The notes below the pieces were generated by a model, which did no database searches, was not told the origin of the DNA, and saw only the letters and a program-made list of their open reading frames with translations. Below are positions 16,558 to 25,602 of a stretch of 64,000 bases of DNA, piece by piece; the stretch's first letter is position 1, and each line of letters starts with the position of its first letter. The translations under genes and the position numbers were made by a program. Source of the stretch: SZUA-442 sp963753185 (GTDB taxonomy: Bacteria; Actinomycetota; Acidimicrobiia; Spongiisociales; UBA5794); contig CAVWBO010000007.1 of assembly GCA_963753185.1 (NCBI GenBank), positions 496,001 through 560,000 of the forward strand, read 5' to 3'.

Positions 16558-16905
16558 CTAGGTTTGCGAGCCGTCCGGCAGGCTCGGACCCGGCACGCGG
16601 ATCAAGAGCAGCCGTGCCTCCTCGTATCCGCCGTTGTGGAATCCGTAGGTCTCACCCTTGTCCACGTGGAGTACATCGCCCTGGCCGAGGCGAAAGGATT
16701 CGTTCCCGACCGTGAACTCGACGTCCCCGCGAAAACAGACATAGATGCGGTGATCCTTGGCGTTCTCCCGCTCGGGCCGCTCGACGCCTATGGGGAGGAC
16801 GACCTCGGCGAACGAGGCGAGGGTGAAGGCCTCCGGGGTGAGCTCGCGAAGCTCGATGTCCCCGAAGGAGAAGGGTGTCTGATCCGCATATCTCCTGAGT
16901 TCCAT
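16558..16905 (-). CDS. Cupin domain protein
   Basis: 115-residue single-domain beta-barrel. GDVEFTVGNESFRLGQGDVLHVDKGETYGFHNGG covers both cupin motifs in shortened form, with only part of the usual metal ligands (the second-motif His is in YGFHN), so metal binding is uncertain. The N-terminal ELRRYADQTPF and RELTPEAF segments are unassigned. Such small cupins bind sugars or small acids or act as isomerases; no substrate can be named. It is convergent with the HlyIII gene and probably monocistronic. Confidence 0.78.
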   Translation of the reverse strand: MELRRYADQTPFSFGDIELRELTPEAFTLASFAEVVLPIGVERPERENAKDHRIYVCFRGDVEFTVGNESFRLGQGDVLHVDKGETYGFHNGGYEEARLLLIRVPGPSLPDGSQT

Positions 16906-17002
16906 CCCCCCAGACTACCCGCCGCCCATCATCGTCCGGCTGGCTGTGACGCGTTGTGGCATGCCACGAATTCCTGTCGTACCCGGGTGATACGTTGTGG
17001 GC

Positions 17003-17176
17003 ATGGAAACGAAGACTCTCATCCCAACCCAGAATGTGATCCTCTCCGAAGCACTCGATGACCGGGCGATCGAGGCCCTCTTCAACGACGCTGGCTTGCG
17101 TGTCGAGGTCGTCGACGACTGCCGTGACACGTCATGCCCTGTGTGTTTCGGGGCAGCGCACCTGCGAGCGGCCTGA
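17003..17176 (+). CDS. Small hypothetical protein with a CRDTSCPVC tail
   Basis: 57 codons starting ATG at 17003 and ending TGA at 17174. The protein has an N-terminal region NVILSEALDDRAIEALF, predicted helical, and a cysteine-containing tail CRDTSCPVCFGAAHLRAA with three Cys spaced as C-x4-C-x2-C, which could bind a metal or a cluster. TACGTT (16991-16996) lies six bases before the ATG, the same leaderless arrangement as several proven genes here, which is the main support for a real gene. No family recognised. Confidence 0.55.
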   Translation: METKTLIPTQNVILSEALDDRAIEALFNDAGLRVEVVDDCRDTSCPVCFGAAHLRAA

Positions 17177-17753
17177 TCCGAACGGCACCTCCGTGCACTG
17201 AGCCCTCTCAGGGACAACAGCTCAAGACACGGCACGCAATCCGGCTCCAGATTGCGGCGATTGCAAGAACGGCAATCGCTGCAAGGGCCACCCTGACCGC
17301 TGGCCGGCGAAGAACGGCTTCACTCATCGCCTCTCCTTCTCAGTCCTCAGACACATCGTCTGACCAACGAGCCCGGGCGTCAACCGGAGCTCACATGTCC
17401 GCACCTCACAACAGGAGCAACCCCCACGTGGACAGGATGCCGGCCAGCGCAGGAAGCGGCCAGAGGTGATCGAGGTCGGAGACCGCGAGTGGCGTTCGAT
17501 TGGGCGTGGGAGACTTTGCCTCAGGCACCGCATTCTGTATCTACGAGGAGATCGGATTGTCGTGGCCGTGCTGGCGGTCACCGAGGATGTGTTCTGAACC
17601 TCGGTCGCACGAGCGGCCATATCGGCTCAGCGTCATGCTTGTGGGGTGCCGGAAATGCGAACTGGGTGTGAGGCACACGGTGCAACGCTGCGACAGATGC
17701 CGGCCAGAGCACGCCGGATTCGGTCGCCTGAACTACGCCACGGGCACGAGTAA
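17177..17753. other. Region without a recognisable gene
   Basis: Base composition drops below that of the neighbours and no frame shows coherent protein features, ribosome sites or conserved motifs. Frames open for 60-140 codons on both strands read as low-complexity or mixed sequence. I read it as decayed accessory DNA leading into the remnants at 17754-19100. Confidence 0.5.
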
Positions 17754-18056
17754 CCCATTCGTCGTCGACGACAACCGCATCTGCCGCCCGATCCGACGAT
17801 CCCCAAATGGGACTGCTCAGCAGCACTCGCTGAAGGACCCGGAGAATTCAACGATGACGGATCCGGGTCAGGGCTGCTTACCGCCATCATCGACGATCCG
17901 ACCAACAACCGAACTCTGTTGATCTACGGATACGGCCCAGGATTCGATGGAGCGAGGTACTACGACGTCAACGACATCTGGGCGATAGACCACGAAGACA
18001 CCCACTGGACCCATCTGCTACCAGCCACAGGCCAAGTGACATTCGAGAACGATTGA
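17754..18056 (+). pseudogene. C-terminal remnant of a Kelch/beta-propeller-like protein
   Basis: A frame open from the TAA at 17751 to TGA at 18054 has no start codon with a ribosome site, but its last 60 codons look truly coding: SGLLTAIIDDPTNNRTLLIY, then GPGFDGARYYDVNDIWAID and THWTHLLPATGQ. The alternation of NRTLLIYGG-like strand and NDIWAID-like strand resembles one Kelch blade. Upstream frames do not extend it. Probably the tail of a lost gene; family assignment is tentative. Confidence 0.4.
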
Positions 18057-18135
18057 ACGGCACTGTTCACGCTTAGTCGTGGAAGGGACTTACGCCGCCT
18101 CCCATCCGGTGGCGGCAGAACTAGGAGGTGCGCCG

Positions 18136-19032
18136 ATGTTGCGCCAACTATCCCCTCGTTGGTTGATCCTGCTCACGGTGGTTGTGTTGCTCTTGCCTTC
18201 GTGCAGCGATAGTGCTGACGACGGTGCCGATACGACGCTTGCCGCAACGACCACGACCGCTGTAGCGACCACGACCTCGTCGGCTACGACGACTCAGCCA
18301 CCAACAACGACGATAACCGTTGCCGCCAGGACCGCTGTGGACGAGAGATTGGTCTACCAGTCTGACGATGAGGGCGACTGGACACTTGATGTCTTCTATC
18401 CCACGGGGGAGGGACCCTGGCCCCTGGTCGTTGTGATTCCACCTCAGATGGGCGTCGAGTACGTTGGCGAGGCGTTGGCAGAGCGCGGTGTGGTAGCTGT
18501 CGTTGCCGACGCGTGGACGATCAAGGGATGGACGGATCCTGCGCCGCATCTTTATGGGGAGATGGATCGAGCCGCGTGTGTCGTGGGTTGGGCGCAGGCA
18601 CACGCCGCCGACTACAACGCCAACCCGGAAGCAACCACCGTTGACGGCTATTCCGGTGGCGCGATGGCAGCCGCGTGGGTCGGACTCGGCCTTGCAGACG
18701 ACGCCAAGTGTGAACACATCCTCGATTGTGCGCACTGTGGTCAACCCGATCGGCGACACATAGACACAGCCGCCGAATGGCGCGATGAAGCCTACCCCTG
18801 TCGTGGACGACCTCACATCGCTCGGCCGACGACGGACCGAGGAAGCGTCTACTCTGGTGTACCAAACAGCGAGCGCCAGATGCGACCAACTCACGTTTGG
18901 CTGGGAGAGACCGTTCACGTTCTCGATGACGACAAGCGTTCGGCGATGGTCAGATGGTGTCATCCAGTTGAGGGTTTGTCGAGGTCGGGTGTTGAGGCTG
19001 TGGGCGGCGTCGGCGAGCTGTTTGTTGGGTGA
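18136..19032 (+). CDS. Truncated lipoprotein with dienelactone-hydrolase-like domain
   Basis: Starts at ATG 18136 after a perfect AGGAGGTG. A lipoprotein signal peptide (LILLTVVVLLLPSC, Cys at about residue 20) is followed by a Thr-rich linker (residues 35-62) and an alpha/beta-hydrolase start: DWTLDVFYPTGEGPWPLVV, VVAVVADAW and the nucleophile elbow DGYSGGAMAAAW. Homology stops near 18720; the remaining 100 or so codons, up to TGA 19030, read as random sequence and overlap the transposase fragment on the other strand. The acid and His of the triad are therefore missing, so the protein is probably inactive. A rearrangement linked to the insertion element is the likely cause. Confidence 0.6.
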   Translation: MLRQLSPRWLILLTVVVLLLPSCSDSADDGADTTLAATTTTAVATTTSSATTTQPPTTTITVAARTAVDERLVYQSDDEGDWTLDVFYPTGEGPWPLVVVIPPQMGVEYVGEALAERGVVAVVADAWTIKGWTDPAPHLYGEMDRAACVVGWAQAHAADYNANPEATTVDGYSGGAMAAAWVGLGLADDAKCEHILDCAHCGQPDRRHIDTAAEWRDEAYPCRGRPHIARPTTDRGSVYSGVPNSERQMRPTHVWLGETVHVLDDDKRSAMVRWCHPVEGLSRSGVEAVGGVGELFVG

Positions 19033-19077
19033 GCAGGGACAGGCCGGTGCCTTTCGGAAGTACCGACGGAGCAGTCC
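18925..19077 (-). mobile_element. IS30-family transposase C-terminal fragment
   Basis: On the minus strand GLLRRYFRKAPACPC, then LADAAHSLNTRPRQTLNWMT match the end of IS30-type transposases (consensus NGLLRQYFPKGTDLS ... LNxRPRKTLGWxTP), the region just after the DDE catalytic Glu. The catalytic core upstream (19077-19440) is not recognisable in any frame and no terminal inverted repeats are evident, so this is an inactive relic. Confidence 0.6.
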
Positions 19078-19100
19078 GCCCCGGGAACATGGCGGGACAC

Positions 19101-19440
19101 TCGCCAAGACCCTCGGGGGCGGGGCTACGGCCTCGTTTGTACTGATCCCAAGAGCCAGTCGTTCAGGATGTTGCGCTCGCCTCGAGGCCTCGAACAGTGG
19201 CTTCCGGTTGTCCTCGCGGGCCGACCTTCACGAGCGGCATGCTGTCACCCGTCGCTGGCTGAGACCGAGCAGTCATGCATCCTCCGCCAGGGCGCTATCG
19301 GACACATCGACCTGAGTCACCAGTACCTCCCTCAGGCTTGGCGCGATGGATGCCACGAGAGCCGACGGAAATCCACCCCACCCCCATGTCGGCAGGTATG
19401 GCGCCGATGCTTTCACGTGCGACCACACGTACACCCTTGG
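19101..19440. other. Region without a recognisable gene
   Basis: Between the transposase fragment and the end of argH I see no coding signal on either strand and no strong hairpin. It may hold unrecognisable remains of the insertion element, for example a TGGGATCAG segment near 19140-19150 that could be a relic of the LTWDQG motif of IS30 transposases. Confidence 0.45.
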
Positions 19441-20802
19441 TCACAGGGAATCGAGGCGCTCCAGCAACGAGGGGATCTGGGCGTCGACGGATGCAAAGGA
19501 ACCGCCGCCGGGCGTGATGCGGGCCCTCACCGACGCCACGGGGTCGATCAACTCGACGTCGGAAGCGGTGAATCGATCGTCGAATCCGGCGAGCTCCTCG
19601 CCGTCGAGATCGTCGAACGTCCGACCCTCCGCGACCAGGGTCGACACGACGCGCCCGACGACGTGGTGGGCCTCGCGAAACGGAACGCCTCGCCCGACGA
19701 GGGCCTCGGCGAGATCGAGCGCCGTGACCCAGGATTCTGGTGGGGGCGGGTCGAAGCGGGCACTCGCGATCAATCCGGTCAGCGCGTCGAGCGCTCCGGC
19801 CAACGTGTCGTCTGCATGGAACACCGAGCGCTTGTCCTCCTGGAGGTCCCGGTTGTAGGTCAGGGGCAGACCCTTCTGGAGTGCCATGATGGCCGTCAGG
19901 TCACCGACGACCGAGGCCGTTCTCCCGCGTGCGAGTTCGGCGATGTCCGGGTTCTTCTTCTGCGGCATCGCCGAGGAACCCGTCGTGTACGCATCCGAGA
20001 AGGTCACCCACCGGAACTCGGATGAGGCCCACAGAACCAGCTCCTCGGAGAGGCGCGAGAGGTTGACCATGGCCTGGGCCGCACACCACACGAACTCGGC
20101 GGCCTGATCCCGCGACGCAACGGCATCCATGGAGTTGTCGAAGACGGCACCCATGCCCAGATGACGTTGCACGGCGACCGGATCGAGCGGGAGGGATGAA
20201 CCACCCGCGGCCCCCGCCCCGAGAGGAGATTGATCGATTCGGACGCGGGCGGAGCGGAGTCGTTCGATATCCCTCAGGAACATCCATCCGTACGCGAGCA
20301 GGTGATGCGCGAACGGCACGGCCTGGGCCTGCTGGAGGTGGGTGTAGCTCGGGACGACGGCGTCCCCGGCAGCCCTGGCCCGGCCGATGAGGGCATCGAT
20401 GAGGCCCCTCACCTGGGCGACCCGTTGGTCGATCGCTTCCCGCAGGTACAGCCTCAGGTCGAGAGCCACCTGATCATTTCGTGATCGGCCGGTGTGGAGC
20501 TTGCCAGCGATCCCGCCCACGAGCTCACCCAGCCGCCGTTCCACCGCTGCGTGCACGTCCTCGTCCGTTTCGAGCCACGCGAACCCGCCAGAGGATGCCT
20601 CGGAAGCGATCACGGTCAGCCCATCGATGAGGATCTTCGACTCCTCGCTGGTCACGAGGCCGACCTCGCCGAGCATCGAGACGTGGGCGATCGAGCCCTT
20701 CACATCGTGGGCCAGAAGGCGTCGATCCCCGATGTCGACCGTGAAACGCCACAACGAATCCGACGGCCGTTCGTCGAACCGTCCGCCGGACCACAGGGTC
20801 AC
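19441..20802 (-). CDS. argH: Argininosuccinate lyase
   Basis: 453-residue enzyme splitting argininosuccinate to arginine and fumarate, the last step of arginine synthesis. Seen: MTLWSGGRF, VHAAVERRL and KLHTGRSRNDQVALDLRLY, THLQQAQAVPFAHHLLAY with the catalytic His, and the fumarase-superfamily signature GSSAMPQKKNPD. Normal length. Last gene of the minus-strand arg operon, 36 bases after argG. Its 3' side faces the decayed accessory region. Confidence 0.97.
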   Translation of the reverse strand: MTLWSGGRFDERPSDSLWRFTVDIGDRRLLAHDVKGSIAHVSMLGEVGLVTSEESKILIDGLTVIASEASSGGFAWLETDEDVHAAVERRLGELVGGIAGKLHTGRSRNDQVALDLRLYLREAIDQRVAQVRGLIDALIGRARAAGDAVVPSYTHLQQAQAVPFAHHLLAYGWMFLRDIERLRSARVRIDQSPLGAGAAGGSSLPLDPVAVQRHLGMGAVFDNSMDAVASRDQAAEFVWCAAQAMVNLSRLSEELVLWASSEFRWVTFSDAYTTGSSAMPQKKNPDIAELARGRTASVVGDLTAIMALQKGLPLTYNRDLQEDKRSVFHADDTLAGALDALTGLIASARFDPPPPESWVTALDLAEALVGRGVPFREAHHVVGRVVSTLVAEGRTFDDLDGEELAGFDDRFTASDVELIDPVASVRARITPGGGSFASVDAQIPSLLERLDSL

Positions 20803-20838
20803 AGCGAGCCTCGGATCGAGTCGGTTCGTGTCACTGCG

Positions 20839-22056
20839 TCACTCACCGGCACCGAGCCTCTTCTCGGCGAACGTCCGGAGGCGAAGGGACTGGAGGCGGA
20901 TGAAGCCCTCGGCGTCGGCCTGGCGATACACGTCATCGGCCTCGAACGTGACCGTCGCCTCGTCGTACAGGCCGTGCGTGTCGGATCGCCGTCCTTCGAC
21001 CGCCGCCTGTCCCTTGAACAGCTTGATCCGTGCCTCGCCGGTGACCGGTTTCTGGAGGTCATCCATGAAGTGTTGCAGCGCCTCGCGCTCGGGAGCGAAC
21101 CAGAACCCGTTGTAGACCATCTCGGCGTACCGGTTCGACAGTTCGTCCCGGAGGTGCGCCACCTCGCGATCGAGGGTGAGGGACTCAACGGCGCGGTGCG
21201 CGTGGTAGATGATCGTGCCACCAGGTGTCTCGTAGACACCGCGACTCTTCATGCCAACGAACCGGTTCTCGACGATGTCGACGCGTCCGACGCCATGGCG
21301 TCCGCCGATCCCGTTCAGGGTGGAGAGGAGCTCGACGGGAGGGAGCCTGACGCCGTCGACAGATACGGGATCGCCCTCCTCGAACCCGACCGTGACGTAC
21401 TCGGCGTCATCGGGGGCCTCCTCGGGATCGACCGTCATCTTGAACATGCCCCTCGGGGGGCCTGCCCACGGATCCTCGAGCACGCCACCCTCGTAGGAGA
21501 CGTGGAGGAGGTTGGCGTCCATCGAGTAGGGCTTCTCGGGCGTGACGGGAACGGGTATTCCGTGCTTCTGTGCGTAGGCCACACAGTCGGCCCGTCCCTT
21601 GAGATCCCACTCGCGCCAGGGGGCGATGACCTTGATGTCCGGTTTGAGCGCGTATGCCGACAACTCGAAGCGCACCTGGTCGTTTCCCTTGCCGGTCGCC
21701 CCGTGGGCGATGGCGTCGGCTCCCGTGGCGATGGCGGCACGCACGAGACCCTTCGCGATCACCGGCCGTGCCAGCGAGGTCCCGAGCAGGTAGTAGCCCT
21801 CGTACAGGGCCGATGCCCGGAACGCCGGGAACACATAGTCCCTCACGAACTCCTCGGTGAGGTCCTCACAGATCGCCTCGATCGCTCCGGTTTCGAGGGC
21901 CTTGACCCGCGCCTCCTCCACCTCATCACCCTGTCCGACATCTGCGGTGTATGCGACGACCTCGGCCCCGTACTCCTCCTGGATCCATCGAAGGATCACC
22001 GATGTGTCGAGACCTCCGCTGTAGGCGAGGACGACCTTCTTCACGTCCCTGACCAT
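20839..22056 (-). CDS. argG: Argininosuccinate synthase
   Basis: 405-residue ATP-dependent ligase joining citrulline and aspartate. Seen: N-terminal PP-loop VVLAYSGGLDTSVILRWIQE (residues 8-27), AYTADVGQGDE, GTSLARPVIAKG, AHGATGKGNDQVRFEL, and RKPYS-like substrate region EKPYSMDANLLH. It lies three bases after argR, so it is certainly in the same transcript. The citrulline substrate would be supplied by ornithine carbamoyltransferase, whose gene (argF) is not in this cluster. Confidence 0.97.
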   Translation of the reverse strand: MVRDVKKVVLAYSGGLDTSVILRWIQEEYGAEVVAYTADVGQGDEVEEARVKALETGAIEAICEDLTEEFVRDYVFPAFRASALYEGYYLLGTSLARPVIAKGLVRAAIATGADAIAHGATGKGNDQVRFELSAYALKPDIKVIAPWREWDLKGRADCVAYAQKHGIPVPVTPEKPYSMDANLLHVSYEGGVLEDPWAGPPRGMFKMTVDPEEAPDDAEYVTVGFEEGDPVSVDGVRLPPVELLSTLNGIGGRHGVGRVDIVENRFVGMKSRGVYETPGGTIIYHAHRAVESLTLDREVAHLRDELSNRYAEMVYNGFWFAPEREALQHFMDDLQKPVTGEARIKLFKGQAAVEGRRSDTHGLYDEATVTFEADDVYRQADAEGFIRLQSLRLRTFAEKRLGAGE

Positions 22057-22059
22057 GTC

Positions 22060-22515
22060 CTACTCCGTTCCCTCGAGGCGTCGAATGATCGCCGTGGCAT
22101 CCTCATCGTCTCCGGCGATCACGAGGATGGTGTCGTCCCCTGCGATCGAACCCAACACGCCATCAACGGCCGCGCCATCGATCCTGCTCGCAACGAACTG
22201 GGCCGCGCCGGGAGGAACTTTGAGGACCAGGAGCTTCCCCGACACCGCGATCGACGAGACGAACTCATCCATTGCCTCGTGGAGGGCGGAGCGGTCCTCA
22301 TCGCTTGCCGACTCGTTCACGAGCCTGTACACCGCCCGACCATCCATCCTCACCCTCGTCGCTCCGATGGCGTCGAGGTCTCGTGACACGGTCGCCTGGG
22401 TGACATCGAATCCAGCCGATGCGAGCGCCTCCCTGATCTCCTCCTGGCTGGTGACGTCCCGAGCGGAGATGACACTGCGCACATGTCGCCTGCGCGCCTC
22501 GGTGTCCGCCCTCAC
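22060..22515 (-). CDS. argR: Arginine repressor
   Basis: 151 residues from GTG at 22515, which overlaps the argB stop (GTGA). N-terminal winged-helix DNA-binding domain: RHVRSVISARDVTSQEEIRE and VTQATVSRDLDAIGATRVR, with the SR recognition motif; C-terminal arginine-binding/hexamerisation domain with GTVLGSIAGDDT-like segment DGVLGSIAGDDTILVI. With arginine bound it should repress this operon through the operator upstream of argC and thereby control its own level. Confidence 0.95.
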   Translation of the reverse strand: MRADTEARRRHVRSVISARDVTSQEEIREALASAGFDVTQATVSRDLDAIGATRVRMDGRAVYRLVNESASDEDRSALHEAMDEFVSSIAVSGKLLVLKVPPGAAQFVASRIDGAAVDGVLGSIAGDDTILVIAGDDEDATAIIRRLEGTE

Positions 22516-23414
22516 GGTGCCTGCTCCCTCGTCACCATGGTCCCGACGCCCTCCTTGGTGAAGACCTCGAGAAGGACCGCATGCTGGACACGGCCGTCGA
22601 GGATGTGCGCCTGCTCGACGCCCTTCTCCACCGCATCCACGCACGAACGGAGCTTCGGGAGCATCCCAGCTGACACCGAGCCTGAATCGAGCAGTTCCCG
22701 CAGGTCCCGCGTCGTGATCGCCGACACGAGGGAGTTCTCGTCCCCCAGATCCCGGTACAGGCCCTCCACGTCCGTGAGGTACACGAGCTTGGAGGCGCCG
22801 AGCGCGACCGCAAGCTCTGCCGACGCTGTGTCGGCGTTGAGGTTGTAGGTCTTCCCGTCCTGTCCGCGTGCGATCGGGGCGACAACGGGCACGTAACCCC
22901 GTTCCTGGAGGCCGAGGACGAGGTCGGGGTTCACGGCGGTGACCCGCCCGACGAACCCGAGCCTCTCGTCGAGGGGCTCGGCGAGGAAGAGGTTGGCATC
23001 GAGCCCTGACACACCGGTGGCGACCGCTCCGTGGTTGTTCACGAGGCGGACGATGTCGGGGTTGATCTCCCCGACGAGGGTCGACTGGACCACGCGTATC
23101 GTCTCCTCGTCGGTGATCCGCAAGCCCTCGACCCACTGCGGCTCGATACCCCGCTGTCCCATCGCCCTCGAGATCTGGGGACCGCCGCCGTGGACGATGA
23201 CGACCCTGATCCCCACGTAGTGGAGCATCGCGACGTCGTCGGCGAACGACTCCCGCAGCTCGTCGTCCACCATCGCCGATCCGCCATACTTGACGACGAC
23301 CGTGGTTCCGCGGAAGCGGCGGATGAACGGCAGCGCCTCCGAGAAGATCGCCGCCTTGCCCATCGTCGAGGCGATCCTCGGCTTCGCCGCGGACGGCGTC
23401 GTATGTCCCGTCAT
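22512..23414 (-). CDS. argB: Acetylglutamate kinase
   Basis: 300-residue amino-acid kinase phosphorylating N-acetylglutamate. Seen: VVVKYGGSAM (ATP site Lys), VIVHGGGPQIS (glycine-rich substrate loop), VNNHGAVATGVSGLDANLF, NLNADTASAELAVALGA and the C-terminal DGRVQHAVLLEVFT. The N-terminal extension of about 20 residues before the kinase domain resembles the helix that mediates arginine-sensitive hexamers, so feedback inhibition is possible. Start and stop both overlap neighbours (ATGA with argJ, GTGA with argR). Confidence 0.96.
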   Translation of the reverse strand: MTGHTTPSAAKPRIASTMGKAAIFSEALPFIRRFRGTTVVVKYGGSAMVDDELRESFADDVAMLHYVGIRVVIVHGGGPQISRAMGQRGIEPQWVEGLRITDEETIRVVQSTLVGEINPDIVRLVNNHGAVATGVSGLDANLFLAEPLDERLGFVGRVTAVNPDLVLGLQERGYVPVVAPIARGQDGKTYNLNADTASAELAVALGASKLVYLTDVEGLYRDLGDENSLVSAITTRDLRELLDSGSVSAGMLPKLRSCVDAVEKGVEQAHILDGRVQHAVLLEVFTKEGVGTMVTREQAP

Positions 23415-24580
23415 GATCGCTCCCCGTTGAAGACGACGTACTCGGGCGTCAGGTCGGTTGTGACGACGGAGGCACGCGCAGGTCCATCACCCATGCTGAT
23501 GTCGATGACGAGGTCACCCTCCTCGCAGCGAGCGAGCAGGGCTGCCTCGTCGTACTCGGAGCCGACGCCGTTGCGAAATACCGGTACCCCCTGGTACCGG
23601 ATCTCGATGGCATCCAAGTCGAGAGGCTCCTCCGACGTCCCGAGGGCGCCGACGATCCTCCCCCAGTTCACATCACCTCCGTAGAACGACGCACGAACCA
23701 GCGCCGAGTCGGCAACGATCCTCCCGAGGTATCGAGCGGTCGCGTCGTCCCGAGATCCGTGAACCTCGATGAACACCACACGCGAGGCTCCCTCGGCGTC
23801 GCGTGCCATCTGCTCTGCCAGGTCACGACACACGACAAGCAGCGCCGATTCCAGCTCTTCTGCGGATGGCGCTATCCCCGACCTGCCAGAGGCCATCGCG
23901 ATGACCGTGTCGTTCGTCGACTCGCATCCGTCGATGTTCAGTGCGTTGAACGTGCGATCCACGGCGCCCGACAACGCTCGCTTCAGATCATCCGTCCGGA
24001 CGACCGCATCCGTGGTCACGAAGGCGAGCATCGTGGCCATGTCCGGGCGCACCATGCCCGCGCCCTTCGCCATGCCGCCGACGACCCAGCTGCCGCCGGA
24101 ATGGACAGCGGTCTTCGGGACGGAGTCCGTCGTCATGATCGCTTCTGCAGCTTCGGCACCCGACACGGCGTCTGATCTGGCGATCGAGATGGCGTTGGTG
24201 ATTCCCGCCGTGACGGCCTCCATCGGCAACTGGGTGCCGATGGTTCCCGTCGAGCACACCAGGTACTCGCCGGCTCGACCGCCCGCCTCAGCTGCGACGG
24301 TGGCGGCCATCGACTCCGCGTTCGCGAGTCCTTGGGTGCCGGTCGCGGCGTTTGCGCAGCCCGAGTTGATCACGACGCCCCGCATGAGCGAGGTGGCTGA
24401 CAGGTGCTTGCGGTCGACAATGACCGGTGCACCTGCTGCCTGGTTCGTGGTGAACACACCAGCCGTCACCGCGGGAGCATCGGCGAGGATCACGGCGACA
24501 TCCAGACCGGACTTCTTCACGCCTGCGCTGACGCCTGCAGCCATGAAACCCTCCGCGGCAACAACACTCACGGCATCCAA
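23411..24580 (-). CDS. argJ: Bifunctional ornithine acetyltransferase / N-acetylglutamate synthase
   Basis: 389-residue ArgJ that recycles the acetyl group from N-acetylornithine to glutamate. The self-cleavage site is in KGAGMVRPDMATMLAFVTTD: the precursor is cut before the Thr of ATML to give alpha and beta chains, with Thr as nucleophile. Oxyanion-hole STGTIG and the C-terminal GDVNWGRIVGALG are present. Start overlaps the end of argC by 13 bases; a second Met at residue 13 is an alternative. Its presence means the cyclic pathway is used. Confidence 0.96.
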   Translation of the reverse strand: MDAVSVVAAEGFMAAGVSAGVKKSGLDVAVILADAPAVTAGVFTTNQAAGAPVIVDRKHLSATSLMRGVVINSGCANAATGTQGLANAESMAATVAAEAGGRAGEYLVCSTGTIGTQLPMEAVTAGITNAISIARSDAVSGAEAAEAIMTTDSVPKTAVHSGGSWVVGGMAKGAGMVRPDMATMLAFVTTDAVVRTDDLKRALSGAVDRTFNALNIDGCESTNDTVIAMASGRSGIAPSAEELESALLVVCRDLAEQMARDAEGASRVVFIEVHGSRDDATARYLGRIVADSALVRASFYGGDVNWGRIVGALGTSEEPLDLDAIEIRYQGVPVFRNGVGSEYDEAALLARCEEGDLVIDISMGDGPARASVVTTDLTPEYVVFNGERS

Positions 24581-25596
24581 CCCGTCAGGGGAAGGCCCTC
24601 GGATTCATCGAATCCGAACATCAGGTTCGCGCACTGGACGGCCTGGCCCGCCGCCCCCTTGACCAGGTTGTCGATGGCCGTGATGATCACCGCCGTGCCG
24701 GAACGTCCGTCGAGGGCGACGGACACGAGGGCGTTGTTCGACCCGACCACCCAGCGGGTCTCCGGTGAGCCTTCGAGTCTCCGGACGAAGGGTGAACCTG
24801 CGAATCCGGCATCGATGGAACCGGTGAGGTCTCCGAGTGTCACTCCCTGTTGCGTCCTGGCATAGATCGTGGAGAGGATCCCCCGCTGCATCGGGACGAG
24901 GTGGGGTGTGAACAGCACCTGGTGACGATCGTCGGTGAGCCTGTCGAGCGCACTCTCGATCTCGGGCTGATGTCGATGCTCGAGCACCTTGTACGCCTTC
25001 ACGGACTCGTCGACTTCGCCGAACTGGAGGGCCTGGGAGAGCCCTCGCCCAGCGCCAGAGACACCTGACATGGCGTCCACGATGATGCCCGAACCCTCGA
25101 TCAGCCCGTCGAGCACGAGCGTTCCGAGGCCGAGGAGTGCCGACGTCGGGTAGCAGCCGGGCACGGCAACGGTGGTGGCATCCGCGATCGTGTCTCCGAA
25201 GAGCTCCGGCAGGCCGTACGCCCATGCGCCGAGCTCGTCCGGATACGGGTGGGGCGCACCGTAGGCCTCCCGGTACCTGGCATCGCCGTCGAGCCGGAAG
25301 TCGCTTCCGAGGTCGATGACCTTTGCGCCGCTCGACCGCAGCGCCATCGCCGGTTCTGCCGATTCACCATGAGGCAGTGCGAGGAAGACGACCTCGGCTC
25401 CGGTTGCACGATCAGGATCGAGCGATCCGAGGACCCTCTCGCCTCCGGAGAGGTTGGGATGGACTTCAGCGAGCCGCGTCCCCGCTCGCGAGTGGGCTCC
25501 GAGGTATGCGAGCTCGATCGAGGGATGCGCGTCGATAAGGCGTATCAGTTCGCCCCCGGCATAGCCGGAGGCGCCGAGGATCGCTGCGGAGACCAT
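24568..25596 (-). CDS. argC: N-acetyl-gamma-glutamyl-phosphate reductase
   Basis: 342-residue NADPH-dependent reductase giving N-acetylglutamate semialdehyde. Seen: Rossmann motif AAILGASGYAGGELIRL at the N-terminus, FLALPHGES, IDLGSDFRL, catalytic cysteine in VAVPGCYPTSALLGL, and the catalytic His region VLEHRHQPEIE. First gene of the argCJBRGH operon. The promoter and ArgR-type operator lie directly upstream. Confidence 0.96.
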   Translation of the reverse strand: MVSAAILGASGYAGGELIRLIDAHPSIELAYLGAHSRAGTRLAEVHPNLSGGERVLGSLDPDRATGAEVVFLALPHGESAEPAMALRSSGAKVIDLGSDFRLDGDARYREAYGAPHPYPDELGAWAYGLPELFGDTIADATTVAVPGCYPTSALLGLGTLVLDGLIEGSGIIVDAMSGVSGAGRGLSQALQFGEVDESVKAYKVLEHRHQPEIESALDRLTDDRHQVLFTPHLVPMQRGILSTIYARTQQGVTLGDLTGSIDAGFAGSPFVRRLEGSPETRWVVGSNNALVSVALDGRSGTAVIITAIDNLVKGAAGQAVQCANLMFGFDESEGLPLTGWMP

Positions 25597-25602
25597 CCCA
25601 TG

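Noticed and set aside
20494..22386. 630-codon plus-strand frame
   Set aside because: Shadow of argH and argG on the opposite strand; no protein features, composition reflects high-GC codon position effects.
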